This document shows, piece after piece, positions 9,361-18,095 of a DNA stretch of 64,000 bases (positions are counted from its first letter, which is position 1; every line of letters begins with the position of its first letter). Made by a program: the position numbers and the translations under genes. The notes under the pieces were generated by a model, which saw nothing but the letters and a program-made list of their open reading frames with translations, made no database searches and was not told the DNA's origin. Origin of the DNA: Mammaliicoccus sp. Marseille-Q6498 (GTDB taxonomy: Bacteria > Bacillota > Bacilli > Staphylococcales > Staphylococcaceae); contig NZ_OX267714.1 in the NCBI RefSeq assembly GCF_946151045.1, forward strand, positions 558,001 to 622,000, read 5' to 3'.

Positions 9361-10746
9361 TTATCGATTTTGATTAAATAATATCGTCACTTCTGTACCT
9401 TCATCAATTTCACTTATGAAATTCATTTCAGCTTTATGATGATCGATGATAGATTCTACAATCGATAAACCAAGTCCATTACTATCTGAATGAACATTAT
9501 GTGATTGGTCACCTTTATAAAAACGATCTTTAACTTGATTCAATTGTTCAGGTGTCATGCCTTTACCTTCATCAGAAATAGAAACTTGTACTTTATCATC
9601 TTTATTTAAAACAACAATTTGAATCATACTATATTCAGGCGAGTATTTAATCGCATTATTTATTATATTATAGAATGCTTGATATAACAGTTTATTATTA
9701 CCTTTAATTGTATATTCTTCAATATCAAAAATGATTGAAATGTTTTTATCATCGATTAAATAATTTAAATTTCGTACGACTTCTTTTAATACTTTACTTA
9801 TTTCTACATCTTCATTAAATGAAAGATGTTCACTATTATCTAATTCAGAAAGTAATAGCAACTGCTTCGTTAAATTACTTAAACGATATGCTCATCCATA
9901 TATATCTTGAATGATTTCTTTTCGGTTTTCTTCGTTTCGTTCATATTCAAGTTGTCTTAATAAACTTAAAATAGACTGCAATGGAGATTTTATTTCATGA
10001 GATACATTTTGAACAAATGAATTTCTCATCGTATCTAATTGTTTCAACTCATCTCTCATTTTAATAAAACGATGTTGAAGAATACCAATTTCATCTTCTC
10101 TCGTAACTTTAATATCAACATCAAAGTCACCTTGACCTAATGATTCCGTTGTTTTCATCAGTCTTCTTATTGGATTAGCTAAAGAATAACTTGATAACAA
10201 TACAAATGATAGCGATATAACGACAAGTAACACGAGTAATATGACAAGGAATACTCTAAATTCTCCAAGAAGTGCACCTACACTTGGTCGTAAAAACAAT
10301 GCATAGTCTGAACCTTCATGTTTAATTTTAATACCTACTGTGTTTCTTGTTTCATTATCAAAAAATCCTGTTATAAAAATATTAAATGGACGTTCTTTTA
10401 TACCATGATAATCATGACCTTCTAATACTTTTTTTACATCATTATCTTTTAAATTAAATTTTCTAAAGTCATCACCATAATATTTAGGTTGTCTTTTATC
10501 GTCATATAAAATAGCTTGATAATGTAAGTCACCTAAATGCTTTAAATATGTATTCAGTGGTACATTTTTGTCATCATCAGTAAAAGACTGAATTTCTTTT
10601 AATGTTTTCATCACTTTATGGTCATTTTTTTGCTTCAAATCAATATGATAATACATGTTTGTAAGTATAAATCCCAAAATAGAACTTACGACCATCACAA
10701 CCATTGTGTAAATTGTAATACGTTGAGCAAGGGACTTAAACTTCAT
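9361..10746 (-). pseudogene. hssS: Heme sensor histidine kinase HssS, interrupted by an in-frame TGA
   Basis: Membrane sensor kinase of the HssRS heme-stress system. Read from ATG 10746 (AAGGTGG nine bases upstream), it has two transmembrane segments (near residues 10-30 and 165-190), an extracellular sensor, a HAMP-like linker, the phospho-acceptor box VSHEIKSP, and an ATPase domain with N and G boxes (NNAIKYS, SNGLGLSIVESI). Reading through gives 461 codons, near the 457 residues of S. aureus HssS. Codon 285 (9892-9894) is TGA, in the helix between H-box and ATPase (DIYG-stop-AYRLSNLT); the frame is the same on both sides. As read, the product loses its kinase domain. A sequencing error or recent inactivation are both possible. 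Confidence 0.85.
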
Positions 10747-11416
10747 GTTCAAGCACCACCTTATAACCTACACCTCTTACTGTTTTAATGATGACATCAC
10801 TTTCTAATTTTTCTAGACGTTTTCTAAGTCGTTTAATATGGACATCAAGTGTTCTCTCGTCACCTTCAAAATCCACACCCCATACCACTTCGATTATACG
10901 TTCTCTTTGTAGTACTTTATCTTTATTTCTCATTAAATAATCTAGTAAAGTAAATTCTTTTTTAGGTAATAGCATCGTTTTTTGATCTATTTTGATTTCC
11001 ATATCTACAGAATTTACAATTGTATTACCAAGTTTAAGCTCATTAGACGAATTAATTTTAAATCTACGCAAGACAGCTTTAATTCTAAAAATAAGTTCCT
11101 TCATTTCAAATGGTTTCGTTACATAATCATCTGTACCAGATAGAAAAGCATTTTCTTTATCACTTAATTCATCTCGTGCAGTTAACATGATAACCGGTAT
11201 GTCAAAACTATCTTTAAGCATCTGACAAAGTTCAAATCCATTAATACCTGGCATCATAATATCTACCACTGCTAAATCTATATATTGGTGTTCCACAACT
11301 TCTAAAGCTTCTTCACCACTTAAACTTGTTATAACATGCATATTTTCTCGTTCTAATTCTTTTTTAACATCGTTTAAAATAAAACGATCATCGTCAACTA
11401 CTAAACACGTAATCAT
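10736..11416 (-). CDS. hssR: Heme response regulator HssR (OmpR/PhoB family)
   Basis: DNA-binding response regulator: receiver domain (1-120) with acidic pocket DDD, phospho-acceptor Asp in AVVDIMMPG, and Lys in DYVTKPFE. The C-terminal winged helix ends in TVRGVGYKV. The whole length resembles S. aureus HssR (GTDDYVTKPF, EGDERT, DVHIKRLRKRL). It overlaps hssS by 11 bases. In S. aureus it activates the hrtAB heme exporter next door; no ABC transporter gene occurs anywhere in this window, so any target lies elsewhere. The start at 11416 has a GAGGTGATAAC ribosome binding site. Confidence 0.88.
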   Translation of the reverse strand: MITCLVVDDDRFILNDVKKELERENMHVITSLSGEEALEVVEHQYIDLAVVDIMMPGINGFELCQMLKDSFDIPVIMLTARDELSDKENAFLSGTDDYVTKPFEMKELIFRIKAVLRRFKINSSNELKLGNTIVNSVDMEIKIDQKTMLLPKKEFTLLDYLMRNKDKVLQRERIIEVVWGVDFEGDERTLDVHIKRLRKRLEKLESDVIIKTVRGVGYKVVLEHEV

Positions 11417-11454
11417 GTTATCACCTCTTACATATCATCATACCAAATTCACGT

Positions 11455-11474
11455 TCATAATTAATCATAATTAA
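11455..11474. promoter_or_regulatory. Tandem 10-bp direct repeat upstream of hssR
   Basis: TCATAATTAA occurs twice head to tail, 40-60 bases upstream of the hssR ATG. Winged-helix response regulators bind such tandem repeats, and the S. aureus HssR site is a related GTTCATATT direct repeat (recalled). Autoregulation by HssR is inference; the repeat spacing here is 10 bases rather than 11. Confidence 0.35.
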
Positions 11475-11502
11475 GCTTTTTATTTGTCATTTCATTTAAA
11501 CT

Positions 11503-11541
11503 TAAAAAAACAGACTAGAAATTAAAATTTCCAGTCTGTTT
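11503..11541 (-). terminator. Rho-independent terminator of the oleT-like gene
   Basis: Stem AAACAGACT (11508-11516) with AGTCTGTTT (11533-11541), extended after one mismatch by four more pairs. On the minus strand it is followed by TTTTTTT. It separates the P450 transcript from hssRS. Confidence 0.85.
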
Positions 11542-11567
11542 TAACATTAATCATTTATTCTATTAAA

Positions 11568-12857
11568 TTAAACTGATTCAACGTTACGATTAACTAATGC
11601 ATTAACATTTTCGATAATCGTACCACTTACTACACGTCCAGGTAATTTATTAAGATTAACTGATAAGTCTTGGTCTTTTTTAACATCATATGAAATATTT
11701 CTTGCAAAGTATTTCATTGATTCTTCCATAATTATGATTGTCATCCATTCTCCGGCACAACGGTGATTTGTATTATAATCTCCGCCACCTTGAGGAATTA
11801 AATCGAATGGACTTCCATCCCAATCGCTGAAACGGTTTGGATAGAATCTTTCTGGGTTCTCCCAAAGTCCTTCATTATGCAATGTTCCATAAATATCTAA
11901 TACTAAGAAAGTATCTTTTTCGATCGTATAACCATCAAATTCAATATCCACTGCTGCTTTACCTGGTAAGAATGGTACGAATGGATAGAATCTTCTTACT
12001 TCTTGTACGAATTTATAAGCATAATCATCTTCATTATTAAATACGCGTTCTGCTTCACCTGGATAGTCATGTAATGCTTTAACGCCAAAGCTTACGAAAC
12101 GGTTGATAGCTACTAATGGACGTACAACGTTCATTAAATCAATTGCACATAATCTTGCATCCATTAAGTTACCTTCGAAATCTTCCCAATGACTAAATTC
12201 ATATAACGCTGTACCTTGAGGCGGAGTTAATTTACCTTCACGGACTGCAATGATTTGATTTTCAAGGAATGTTTCTACACGGGCTCTTGCTTGTTTAGCT
12301 TCTTTGTATCCTTTAAATGCTGTACCTAAATTTTTAAATGAATCAATCATTGTATCCATGTCGTCTGCACAACTTTCAATTTCTTCAGGAGATGCAATAA
12401 TACCTGCCCATCTGAAACCTACTTTTGTAAGTAATACGATAGATTCTTTATATACATTTACTTCGTCCATTCTTTCCATACGTTCAGTATTCATGAACCA
12501 ATGGCTACGAGTAAGTTCTCTTAAATATTCTAAGTTTTCTTCAGTCATTAATGACATAAATAGTGCTTTACGATCGATATGTTTTTTTCCACCTGTCGTA
12601 TGTATCGCACCTTTACCGAATAAAGTATTTACAACACGTTTAGGTAAAGTACCTTGTCTTTCAATTAAATCGTTATTATAGAACACTTCAGCAGCTTCTT
12701 TACCACTAAAAATAACTGCTCTACGTCCACCTAAAACTTTTGTTTCAAAAATGTTTGAATCAAATTTTTCTAGTCTATTTGGTATAAATTTATACCCTTC
12801 TTTTAATACTTTAAATGTATTATCAAGTCCGCGATCTTTTGGTATTCTGTTACCCAT
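11568..12857 (-). CDS. CYP152-family cytochrome P450, OleT-like fatty acid decarboxylase/peroxygenase
   Basis: Hydrogen-peroxide-driven P450 acting on free fatty acids. The heme ligand is Cys367 in NHRCAGEW, and Arg246 in RPLVAINRF should bind the substrate carboxylate. The position that is Gln in the hydroxylase P450-BSbeta is His here (His86 in FGKGAIHT), as in Jeotgalicoccus OleT (His85), which makes terminal alkenes. Long stretches (LPKRVVNTLFGKGAIH, KALFMSLMTE, SPFDLIPQGGGDY) match OleT closely. ATG 12857 is preferred over 12866 because AGGGGG is 11 bases before it and only two before the other. It has no redox partner gene and its own terminator. Substrate and product are inferred. Confidence 0.88.
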   Translation of the reverse strand: MGNRIPKDRGLDNTFKVLKEGYKFIPNRLEKFDSNIFETKVLGGRRAVIFSGKEAAEVFYNNDLIERQGTLPKRVVNTLFGKGAIHTTGGKKHIDRKALFMSLMTEENLEYLRELTRSHWFMNTERMERMDEVNVYKESIVLLTKVGFRWAGIIASPEEIESCADDMDTMIDSFKNLGTAFKGYKEAKQARARVETFLENQIIAVREGKLTPPQGTALYEFSHWEDFEGNLMDARLCAIDLMNVVRPLVAINRFVSFGVKALHDYPGEAERVFNNEDDYAYKFVQEVRRFYPFVPFLPGKAAVDIEFDGYTIEKDTFLVLDIYGTLHNEGLWENPERFYPNRFSDWDGSPFDLIPQGGGDYNTNHRCAGEWMTIIIMEESMKYFARNISYDVKKDQDLSVNLNKLPGRVVSGTIIENVNALVNRNVESV

Positions 12858-12932
12858 AAAAATCATTGCCCCCTAAAATATTGTAAATTTCATATACTTT
12901 CATATTATTTCATTTTTTAAAGAAATAATCAA

Positions 12933-14129
12933 TTAACAACTATATTCTATCGTAAATTTTATGTCTAAATCAACAATCGTATGTCTTTTTGACCATTCAA
13001 TAAGTTCATTTGGATAAATAACTTCATCTTGAATCGTCTTTTTCACATTTTCAACCGGAAAAGTTAAAACAAAACGTTGATCAATTATTTCATCTACTAA
13101 ATCTAGAAAAGATAAATTACCTTTCGAAGGTCTACCTAAAACATTCACAATTTTTGATTTTGAAACTTTATTTACTAACCATTCTGCAGCCATTTTTGTA
13201 TCTTTATCAATAAGAACTTTAATACATTCAAAACGACTCAATCCAGTAAATTCAATCTTATTGTCATCAAAATAACGCCAATTTCCAACAGGTTGATCTA
13301 TAACATTTTGATAAAAGGCTTGTTCATTCATCTCGTTAGCTTCTTTAAATAATCGATCTAATTTCTTTTTATATAATACCTTATGTCTTTCACGATTTAT
13401 TTCCACTTGCGCATCATTCGTTAAAACCGTTTCCTCAGCACCAATTTCATAAAAATATGGAATTAGAAATTCAGCAATATTTAGTTTATCAAAACTCGCT
13501 TTTCTCATATCGAATATTAAATGACCAACTTTAGAATCCACTTTTGATAAATCATATAACGCATCTACAGCCTGATCAAACGTTATATTACCTACCATCT
13601 CCACAATAGGCACATCATCTCTCACATATACATTAACTTTCGCTTCATCATCAACCTTATACTGTTTCAATTCAAAGTGATACGTCTGATTACCACGCTT
13701 AACCTCCACTTCATTTTGAAAAGTAAGAATATGATGCCACTCCTCACGATGAAAAGGCTCATCATTTAATAAACGACTATAACGTTTTCTACAATAGTCA
13801 ATCTCATCTCCAGATAAAGAAACGATCTCATCCCCAACAACAAAACGAATATCATCAAGCACCTCAGTCACAACTAAAGAATCCTTCGTTGCCCTAACTT
13901 TAATACCAACCTGTCTCTCAGGTACCTTCAGTGACTTTAACTTAGCATTCACTAAACCAACATCATAAAAATAATTATTTATAACTTCAATAAACACACT
14001 ATCCGTCAACTGTGGAGAGGTAACTATATTTTTATATTCATTATAAATATCTAATTTAGAATCAACAGAATCAATCGCATGTTCAACCTGTTTATGTATA
14101 TATTCATACACCGATACATAAGGAAGCAT
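12933..14129 (-). CDS. S41 (C-terminal processing protease)-like protein lacking the catalytic serine
   Basis: 398 residues with no signal peptide or membrane segment. A helical N-terminus is followed by a PDZ-like region (about 73-155, with DIRFVVGDEIVSLSGDEI) and an S41-like fold (about 170-350, VGHLIFDMRK and CIKVLIDKDTKMAAEW). Active S41 enzymes carry a TASASE-type motif where this protein reads TKMAAE (311-316), so the nucleophile is replaced. A lysine at 336 in GRPSKGN may correspond to the catalytic Lys. It is probably a non-catalytic relative, perhaps a binding protein. GAGGTGAATAT precedes the ATG; promoter at 14156-14184. It lies upstream of the P450 gene with no terminator between them. 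Confidence 0.55.
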   Translation of the reverse strand: MLPYVSVYEYIHKQVEHAIDSVDSKLDIYNEYKNIVTSPQLTDSVFIEVINNYFYDVGLVNAKLKSLKVPERQVGIKVRATKDSLVVTEVLDDIRFVVGDEIVSLSGDEIDYCRKRYSRLLNDEPFHREEWHHILTFQNEVEVKRGNQTYHFELKQYKVDDEAKVNVYVRDDVPIVEMVGNITFDQAVDALYDLSKVDSKVGHLIFDMRKASFDKLNIAEFLIPYFYEIGAEETVLTNDAQVEINRERHKVLYKKKLDRLFKEANEMNEQAFYQNVIDQPVGNWRYFDDNKIEFTGLSRFECIKVLIDKDTKMAAEWLVNKVSKSKIVNVLGRPSKGNLSFLDLVDEIIDQRFVLTFPVENVKKTIQDEVIYPNELIEWSKRHTIVDLDIKFTIEYSC

Positions 14130-14155
14130 ATATTCACCTCTTAGCCATTTTCTAA

Positions 14156-14184
14156 ATTTTACTAATAAGATGACATTAAAGCAA
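14156..14184 (-). promoter_or_regulatory. Promoter of the S41-like gene
   Basis: On the minus strand TTGCTT (14184-14179), 17-base spacer, TAAAAT (14161-14156). It sits just after the prkC terminator and about 30 bases before the gene. It may also drive the P450 gene by read-through. Confidence 0.65.
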
Positions 14185-14214
14185 TATTTTGCGAATATAT
14201 TTTTAACTTAATAT

Positions 14215-14251
14215 AAAAAATCGGACTGATTAAAAACTCAGCCCGATTTTT
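14215..14251 (-). terminator. Rho-independent terminator of the prkC operon
   Basis: Stem AAAATCGG (14217-14224) with CCGATTTT (14243-14250), then after a mismatch CTGA with TCAG. On the minus strand it ends in TTTTTT. It lies about 20 bases after the prkC stop. Confidence 0.88.
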
Positions 14252-14270
14252 GTTGTTATATATTTAGTTA

Positions 14271-16256
14271 TTAAAAATCATCATAATCTATCGTATTACT
14301 TTCTATTTCTTTACCATCTACTTCAACTCGATATTCCGCTGATTCGTCTTGTGGAATCGTAAAGTTAATACTTTTAGTTGTATCTTTTTTTATAGTAAAT
14401 GTTTGTGATGCTTTAGAAATATCATGTGATTTGTCTTTAACAAATATTTCTACTTTTTGTCCTTTTTTATCTGAACCGGTATAAGGAATATAGACAGTTT
14501 GTGTATATGTTTTATCTTCCACACTATCTTTACTGTCGTCAGAACTTTTATCTGGTTTTGATTTATCTTTTTTAGAATCTGATTTTTCTTTTTTACCATT
14601 AGAAACGTCAAAGTAAATCGTTGAATCTACTGGTAATTGAACATTTTTAATTGATTGTTTCAATATAGTACCTTCGTCTTTATCACTATCTACATCTTTA
14701 GTTTCAACAGTGAATCCTAAATCTTCTAATTCAGATCTAGCATTATCTATATTTTCACCAGTAAAGTCTTTAACAAATACTTGTTGTACACCAACGGATT
14801 TAGTTAAAATAATTGTCGTATCTTTTGGTACTACTTTACTACCTGGTTCAATATTTTGATTTATGATACTACCTTTTTCAGCTTTATCATATTGTTCTTT
14901 AATACGAACAGAGTTAAAGCCATGTTTTTCAAGTTGTTTTTTAATATCATCTGCAGATTTACCAACGTAGTCTTCTATTGTAAAGGTCTTTACACCTTTA
15001 GAAATTACAAGATCTACTTTCGACATTTCTTTTATTTTAGTTCCAACTTTAGGCGTTACTTTCATCACTTCGCCTTCTTTAAAGCTATTACTATAATCTT
15101 CTGTTATTTTACCTTTACGCAATCCTTTTTCATCTAGTAAAGCTATCGCTTCTCCTCTAGATTTACCAAGTAAATTTGGCACGTCTTCGTATTTTGGTGC
15201 AGTAATGGCAAATCCTATTGCGCCGACTAACATGAAGAGTAACAGTATTGGAACGAATATGACTAACCATTTACTCTTTTTACGTTTTGGTTCATTTGAA
15301 TGATGATTGACTTGTCCGTTTGAACCATTACCATTAACAGGTACTGGCTTTGTCTTTTCTTCATTTTCAGATGCTGTCATAATTGGTATCGTTTTAGTAT
15401 CTGAAGATGAATCAAACATTGGTGATTCATCTTTTCTTTCTTCATCTAATGCCGTTAGTAAATCGTAATACATTTCATTTGTATCATGATATCGCAAAGC
15501 TTTTTCTTTTTGTGTTGCTTTCATAATTACATTCTCAATACTTTGAGGAATCGAAGGTCTTTCTTCCTTGATTGACGGTATTGGATCTTGTATATGTTTA
15601 ATTGCAACACTAACTGGCGTTTCCCCATTAAATGGTGGGTGTCCCGTTAACAATTCAAAAAGTACAATACCTATTGAATATATATCAGACGATTCGTCAG
15701 TTGATAAACCTTTTGCTTGTTCTGGTGATAAATATTGGACTGAACCCATAACATGGTTCGTTTCAGTCAATGCTGTTTCACTAAGGGCGCGAGCAATACC
15801 AAAGTCTAATATTTTTAATGTACCATCTTTAGTCATTAAAATATTTTGAGGCTTTATATCTCTATGAATAATACGATGGTGATGTGCATGGGCTATACCC
15901 TTTAAAATTTGAAGTGTCATATCTACTGCTTCTTTAGCAGATAATTTACCTTCTTTATTTAAATATTCTTTCAAAGTTGGACCATCTATATATTCCATTA
16001 CTAAGTAATAACAATTATCGTCTTCTTCAACATCAAGTACATTAACAATATTGCTATGACTTAAAATAGTTGTGTTTTGAACTTCTCTTTCAAAGCGTTC
16101 AACAGTTTTTTCTTTTTCATATGGCGGTATATTTATAACTTTTACAGCTACTTTACGATCTAAAATATTATCTTTAGCTAAATAAACATTACTCATACCA
16201 CCGCCACCTAAATACTTCACAAATTCATAGCGACCGGCGATTATACGACCTATCAT
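14271..16256 (-). CDS. prkC: Serine/threonine protein kinase with PASTA repeats (PrkC/Stk1)
   Basis: Eukaryotic-type membrane kinase that senses muropeptides or lipid II and regulates cell wall growth and division. The kinase domain spans residues 1-270: glycine loop GGGGMSNVY, Lys39, catalytic HRDIKPQN (131-138), DFG (151-153). A charged linker leads to one transmembrane helix (about 330-352) and three extracellular PASTA repeats (from about 355 to 565), then a Lys/Asp-rich linker and a C-terminal beta domain. Its start overlaps the stp stop by four bases, the usual kinase-phosphatase pair. Confidence 0.97.
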   Translation of the reverse strand: MIGRIIAGRYEFVKYLGGGGMSNVYLAKDNILDRKVAVKVINIPPYEKEKTVERFEREVQNTTILSHSNIVNVLDVEEDDNCYYLVMEYIDGPTLKEYLNKEGKLSAKEAVDMTLQILKGIAHAHHHRIIHRDIKPQNILMTKDGTLKILDFGIARALSETALTETNHVMGSVQYLSPEQAKGLSTDESSDIYSIGIVLFELLTGHPPFNGETPVSVAIKHIQDPIPSIKEERPSIPQSIENVIMKATQKEKALRYHDTNEMYYDLLTALDEERKDESPMFDSSSDTKTIPIMTASENEEKTKPVPVNGNGSNGQVNHHSNEPKRKKSKWLVIFVPILLLFMLVGAIGFAITAPKYEDVPNLLGKSRGEAIALLDEKGLRKGKITEDYSNSFKEGEVMKVTPKVGTKIKEMSKVDLVISKGVKTFTIEDYVGKSADDIKKQLEKHGFNSVRIKEQYDKAEKGSIINQNIEPGSKVVPKDTTIILTKSVGVQQVFVKDFTGENIDNARSELEDLGFTVETKDVDSDKDEGTILKQSIKNVQLPVDSTIYFDVSNGKKEKSDSKKDKSKPDKSSDDSKDSVEDKTYTQTVYIPYTGSDKKGQKVEIFVKDKSHDISKASQTFTIKKDTTKSINFTIPQDESAEYRVEVDGKEIESNTIDYDDF

Positions 16257-16996
16257 ATTTTCCCACCTTCAAATGGGCATAATACTAATGAAATATTATC
16301 TTTACCTTCAGCTTCAATTGTTGCATCTATGATTGAAGTCCCTATTTCATCTATAGAACCTTCATGTGACATAATGATTTTTTGTACTTCATCTTCCTGC
16401 AAGTAATCTGTTAACCCATCGGAATTTAATAGTAAGTAGTCATAGAATTTTGTATTAAAATAAAATACATCCGCTTTTACGCGTTTATCTGTGCCCATTA
16501 CTTTAGTTATAATATTTCTTTGTGGATGTGTAAATGCTTCTTCTTTTGTAATTTCACCAATCGAAATAAGATGATTAACAAATGTATGATCATCTGTTAA
16601 TTGCATCATTTCTCGACTATTCATCAAGTAAGCACGTGAATCACCTATATTCGCGACAACGATATCTTTTTCATAAACTAACGCGCAAACACAAGTCGTA
16701 CCCATGCCTCTGTACGCATCGTTGCTCATTGACTCGTTATATAAATGTCTATTGATATCTGCTAAGTTGGATTTCAACCAATCTTCAGCTTGTTCATATT
16801 CAATATAGTTTTCATTTTCGAATCTCTCTCTAAGTGAGTCATTCACAAATTGACTTGCAACTTCTCCGGCAGCGTGTCCACCCATACCATCACATATAAC
16901 AAGTAATACTTGACCTGTTTGATTAGTATAGATACCGCCTGCATCTTCATTTTGTTCTCGAAATTGACCGACATCTGTAAAAAAACGTGCTTCCAT
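16253..16996 (-). CDS. stp: PP2C-type serine/threonine phosphatase (Stp/PrpC)
   Basis: Metal-dependent phosphatase that reverses PrkC phosphorylation. PP2C motifs are present: FREQNEDAG, VICDGMGGHAAGE, GDSRAYL and NSDGLTDYL, supplying the aspartates that hold the manganese ions. 247 residues, cytosolic. It lies six bases after rlmN and overlaps prkC by four, so translation is coupled. Confidence 0.97.
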   Translation of the reverse strand: MEARFFTDVGQFREQNEDAGGIYTNQTGQVLLVICDGMGGHAAGEVASQFVNDSLRERFENENYIEYEQAEDWLKSNLADINRHLYNESMSNDAYRGMGTTCVCALVYEKDIVVANIGDSRAYLMNSREMMQLTDDHTFVNHLISIGEITKEEAFTHPQRNIITKVMGTDKRVKADVFYFNTKFYDYLLLNSDGLTDYLQEDEVQKIIMSHEGSIDEIGTSIIDATIEAEGKDNISLVLCPFEGGKI

Positions 16997-17002
16997 GACT
17001 TG

Positions 17003-18094
17003 TTACCTCGTTTCTTCTTTTCGCTCTTTTGCTCTTAATTGTCCACATGCAGCATCAATATCCGCACCTTGGTTACGTCTTATTGTAGCATTTATACCAT
17101 TTCTTTTTAATTCTTTTTCGAATTTAAAGATATCTTCTTTTGGTGTTTTAACGTAATCACGTTCTGGCACATGGTTTACTGGAATTAAATTCACATGGCA
17201 ATTTAAATGTTTAATTAAGTCAGCTAATTTTCTAGCATGATGTACTTGATCGTTTACGCCGCCAAACAAACCATATTCAAATGTAATACGACGGTTCGTT
17301 TTTTCAACGTAATATTCAATTGCTTCCATTAATTTATCCAAGTCATATGCTCGGTTAATCGGCATTAGTCTTGAACGTGTTTCATTGTCAGCAGCGTGTA
17401 AACTTAACGCAAAATTGATTTGTAATGATTCATCTGCGAAATCATAAATTTTAGGAATAATACCTGAAGTTGACACAGTAATATGACGTGCACCGATATT
17501 TAAACCTTTATCATGATTAATGATTTTTAAGAAGCCCATCATTTCATCATAGTTTTCAAATGGTTCGCCAATACCCATTATAACTACTTGGCTTACTCTT
17601 TCATCAGTTTCGTCTAACGCTTTTTGAACTGTAAGTACTTGAGAAACGATTTCTCCCGCTTCTAAGTTACGTTTTAATCCACCTAGCGTTGATGCACAGA
17701 ATGTACACCCAATTCTACATCCTACTTGAGTTGTTACACATACTGAATTACCGTATTCATGTCTCATTAATACTGTTTCAATTGTATATCCATCTTGTAA
17801 TTCGAATAAGAATTTAATTGTTCCATCTTGACTTTCTTGCTTAACTGCTACTTCTAATGTTGTAATTTCAAATGATTGCGCTAAATTTTCTCTTAATTCT
17901 ATTGATAAATTCGTCATTTCACTAAAAGCATCTACTCTTTTAACGTATAACCAATCAAAAATTTGTTTCGCTCTAAACTGTGGTTCTGATTGATCAGCTA
18001 ACCAATCTTCCAAATCTCCTAACTCTAAAGAATATATTGAAGGTCTTTCGAAGTTAGGCATAAACTTATTGCGCTTTTTCTGTATCGCTGGCAT
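17003..18094 (-). CDS. rlmN: Dual-specificity RNA methyltransferase RlmN
   Basis: Radical SAM enzyme that methylates C2 of A2503 in 23S rRNA and A37 in some tRNAs. The cluster motif [10 protein letters not shown] is present, together with the family motifs [10 protein letters not shown] and ISTSGIIP-like VSTSGIIP, and the C-terminal catalytic cysteine in DAACGQLR. 363 residues match the S. aureus protein over full length. It starts one base after the rsmB stop, inside the def-to-prkC run of tightly packed genes. Confidence 0.97.
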   Translation of the reverse strand: MPAIQKKRNKFMPNFERPSIYSLELGDLEDWLADQSEPQFRAKQIFDWLYVKRVDAFSEMTNLSIELRENLAQSFEITTLEVAVKQESQDGTIKFLFELQDGYTIETVLMRHEYGNSVCVTTQVGCRIGCTFCASTLGGLKRNLEAGEIVSQVLTVQKALDETDERVSQVVIMGIGEPFENYDEMMGFLKIINHDKGLNIGARHITVSTSGIIPKIYDFADESLQINFALSLHAADNETRSRLMPINRAYDLDKLMEAIEYYVEKTNRRITFEYGLFGGVNDQVHHARKLADLIKHLNCHVNLIPVNHVPERDYVKTPKEDIFKFEKELKRNGINATIRRNQGADIDAACGQLRAKERKEETR

Positions 18095-18095
18095 A

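Noticed and set aside
9361-9861. Separate small histidine kinase starting at TTG 9861
   Set aside because: It is the continuation of hssS in the same frame after a stop codon; no ribosome binding site precedes the TTG.
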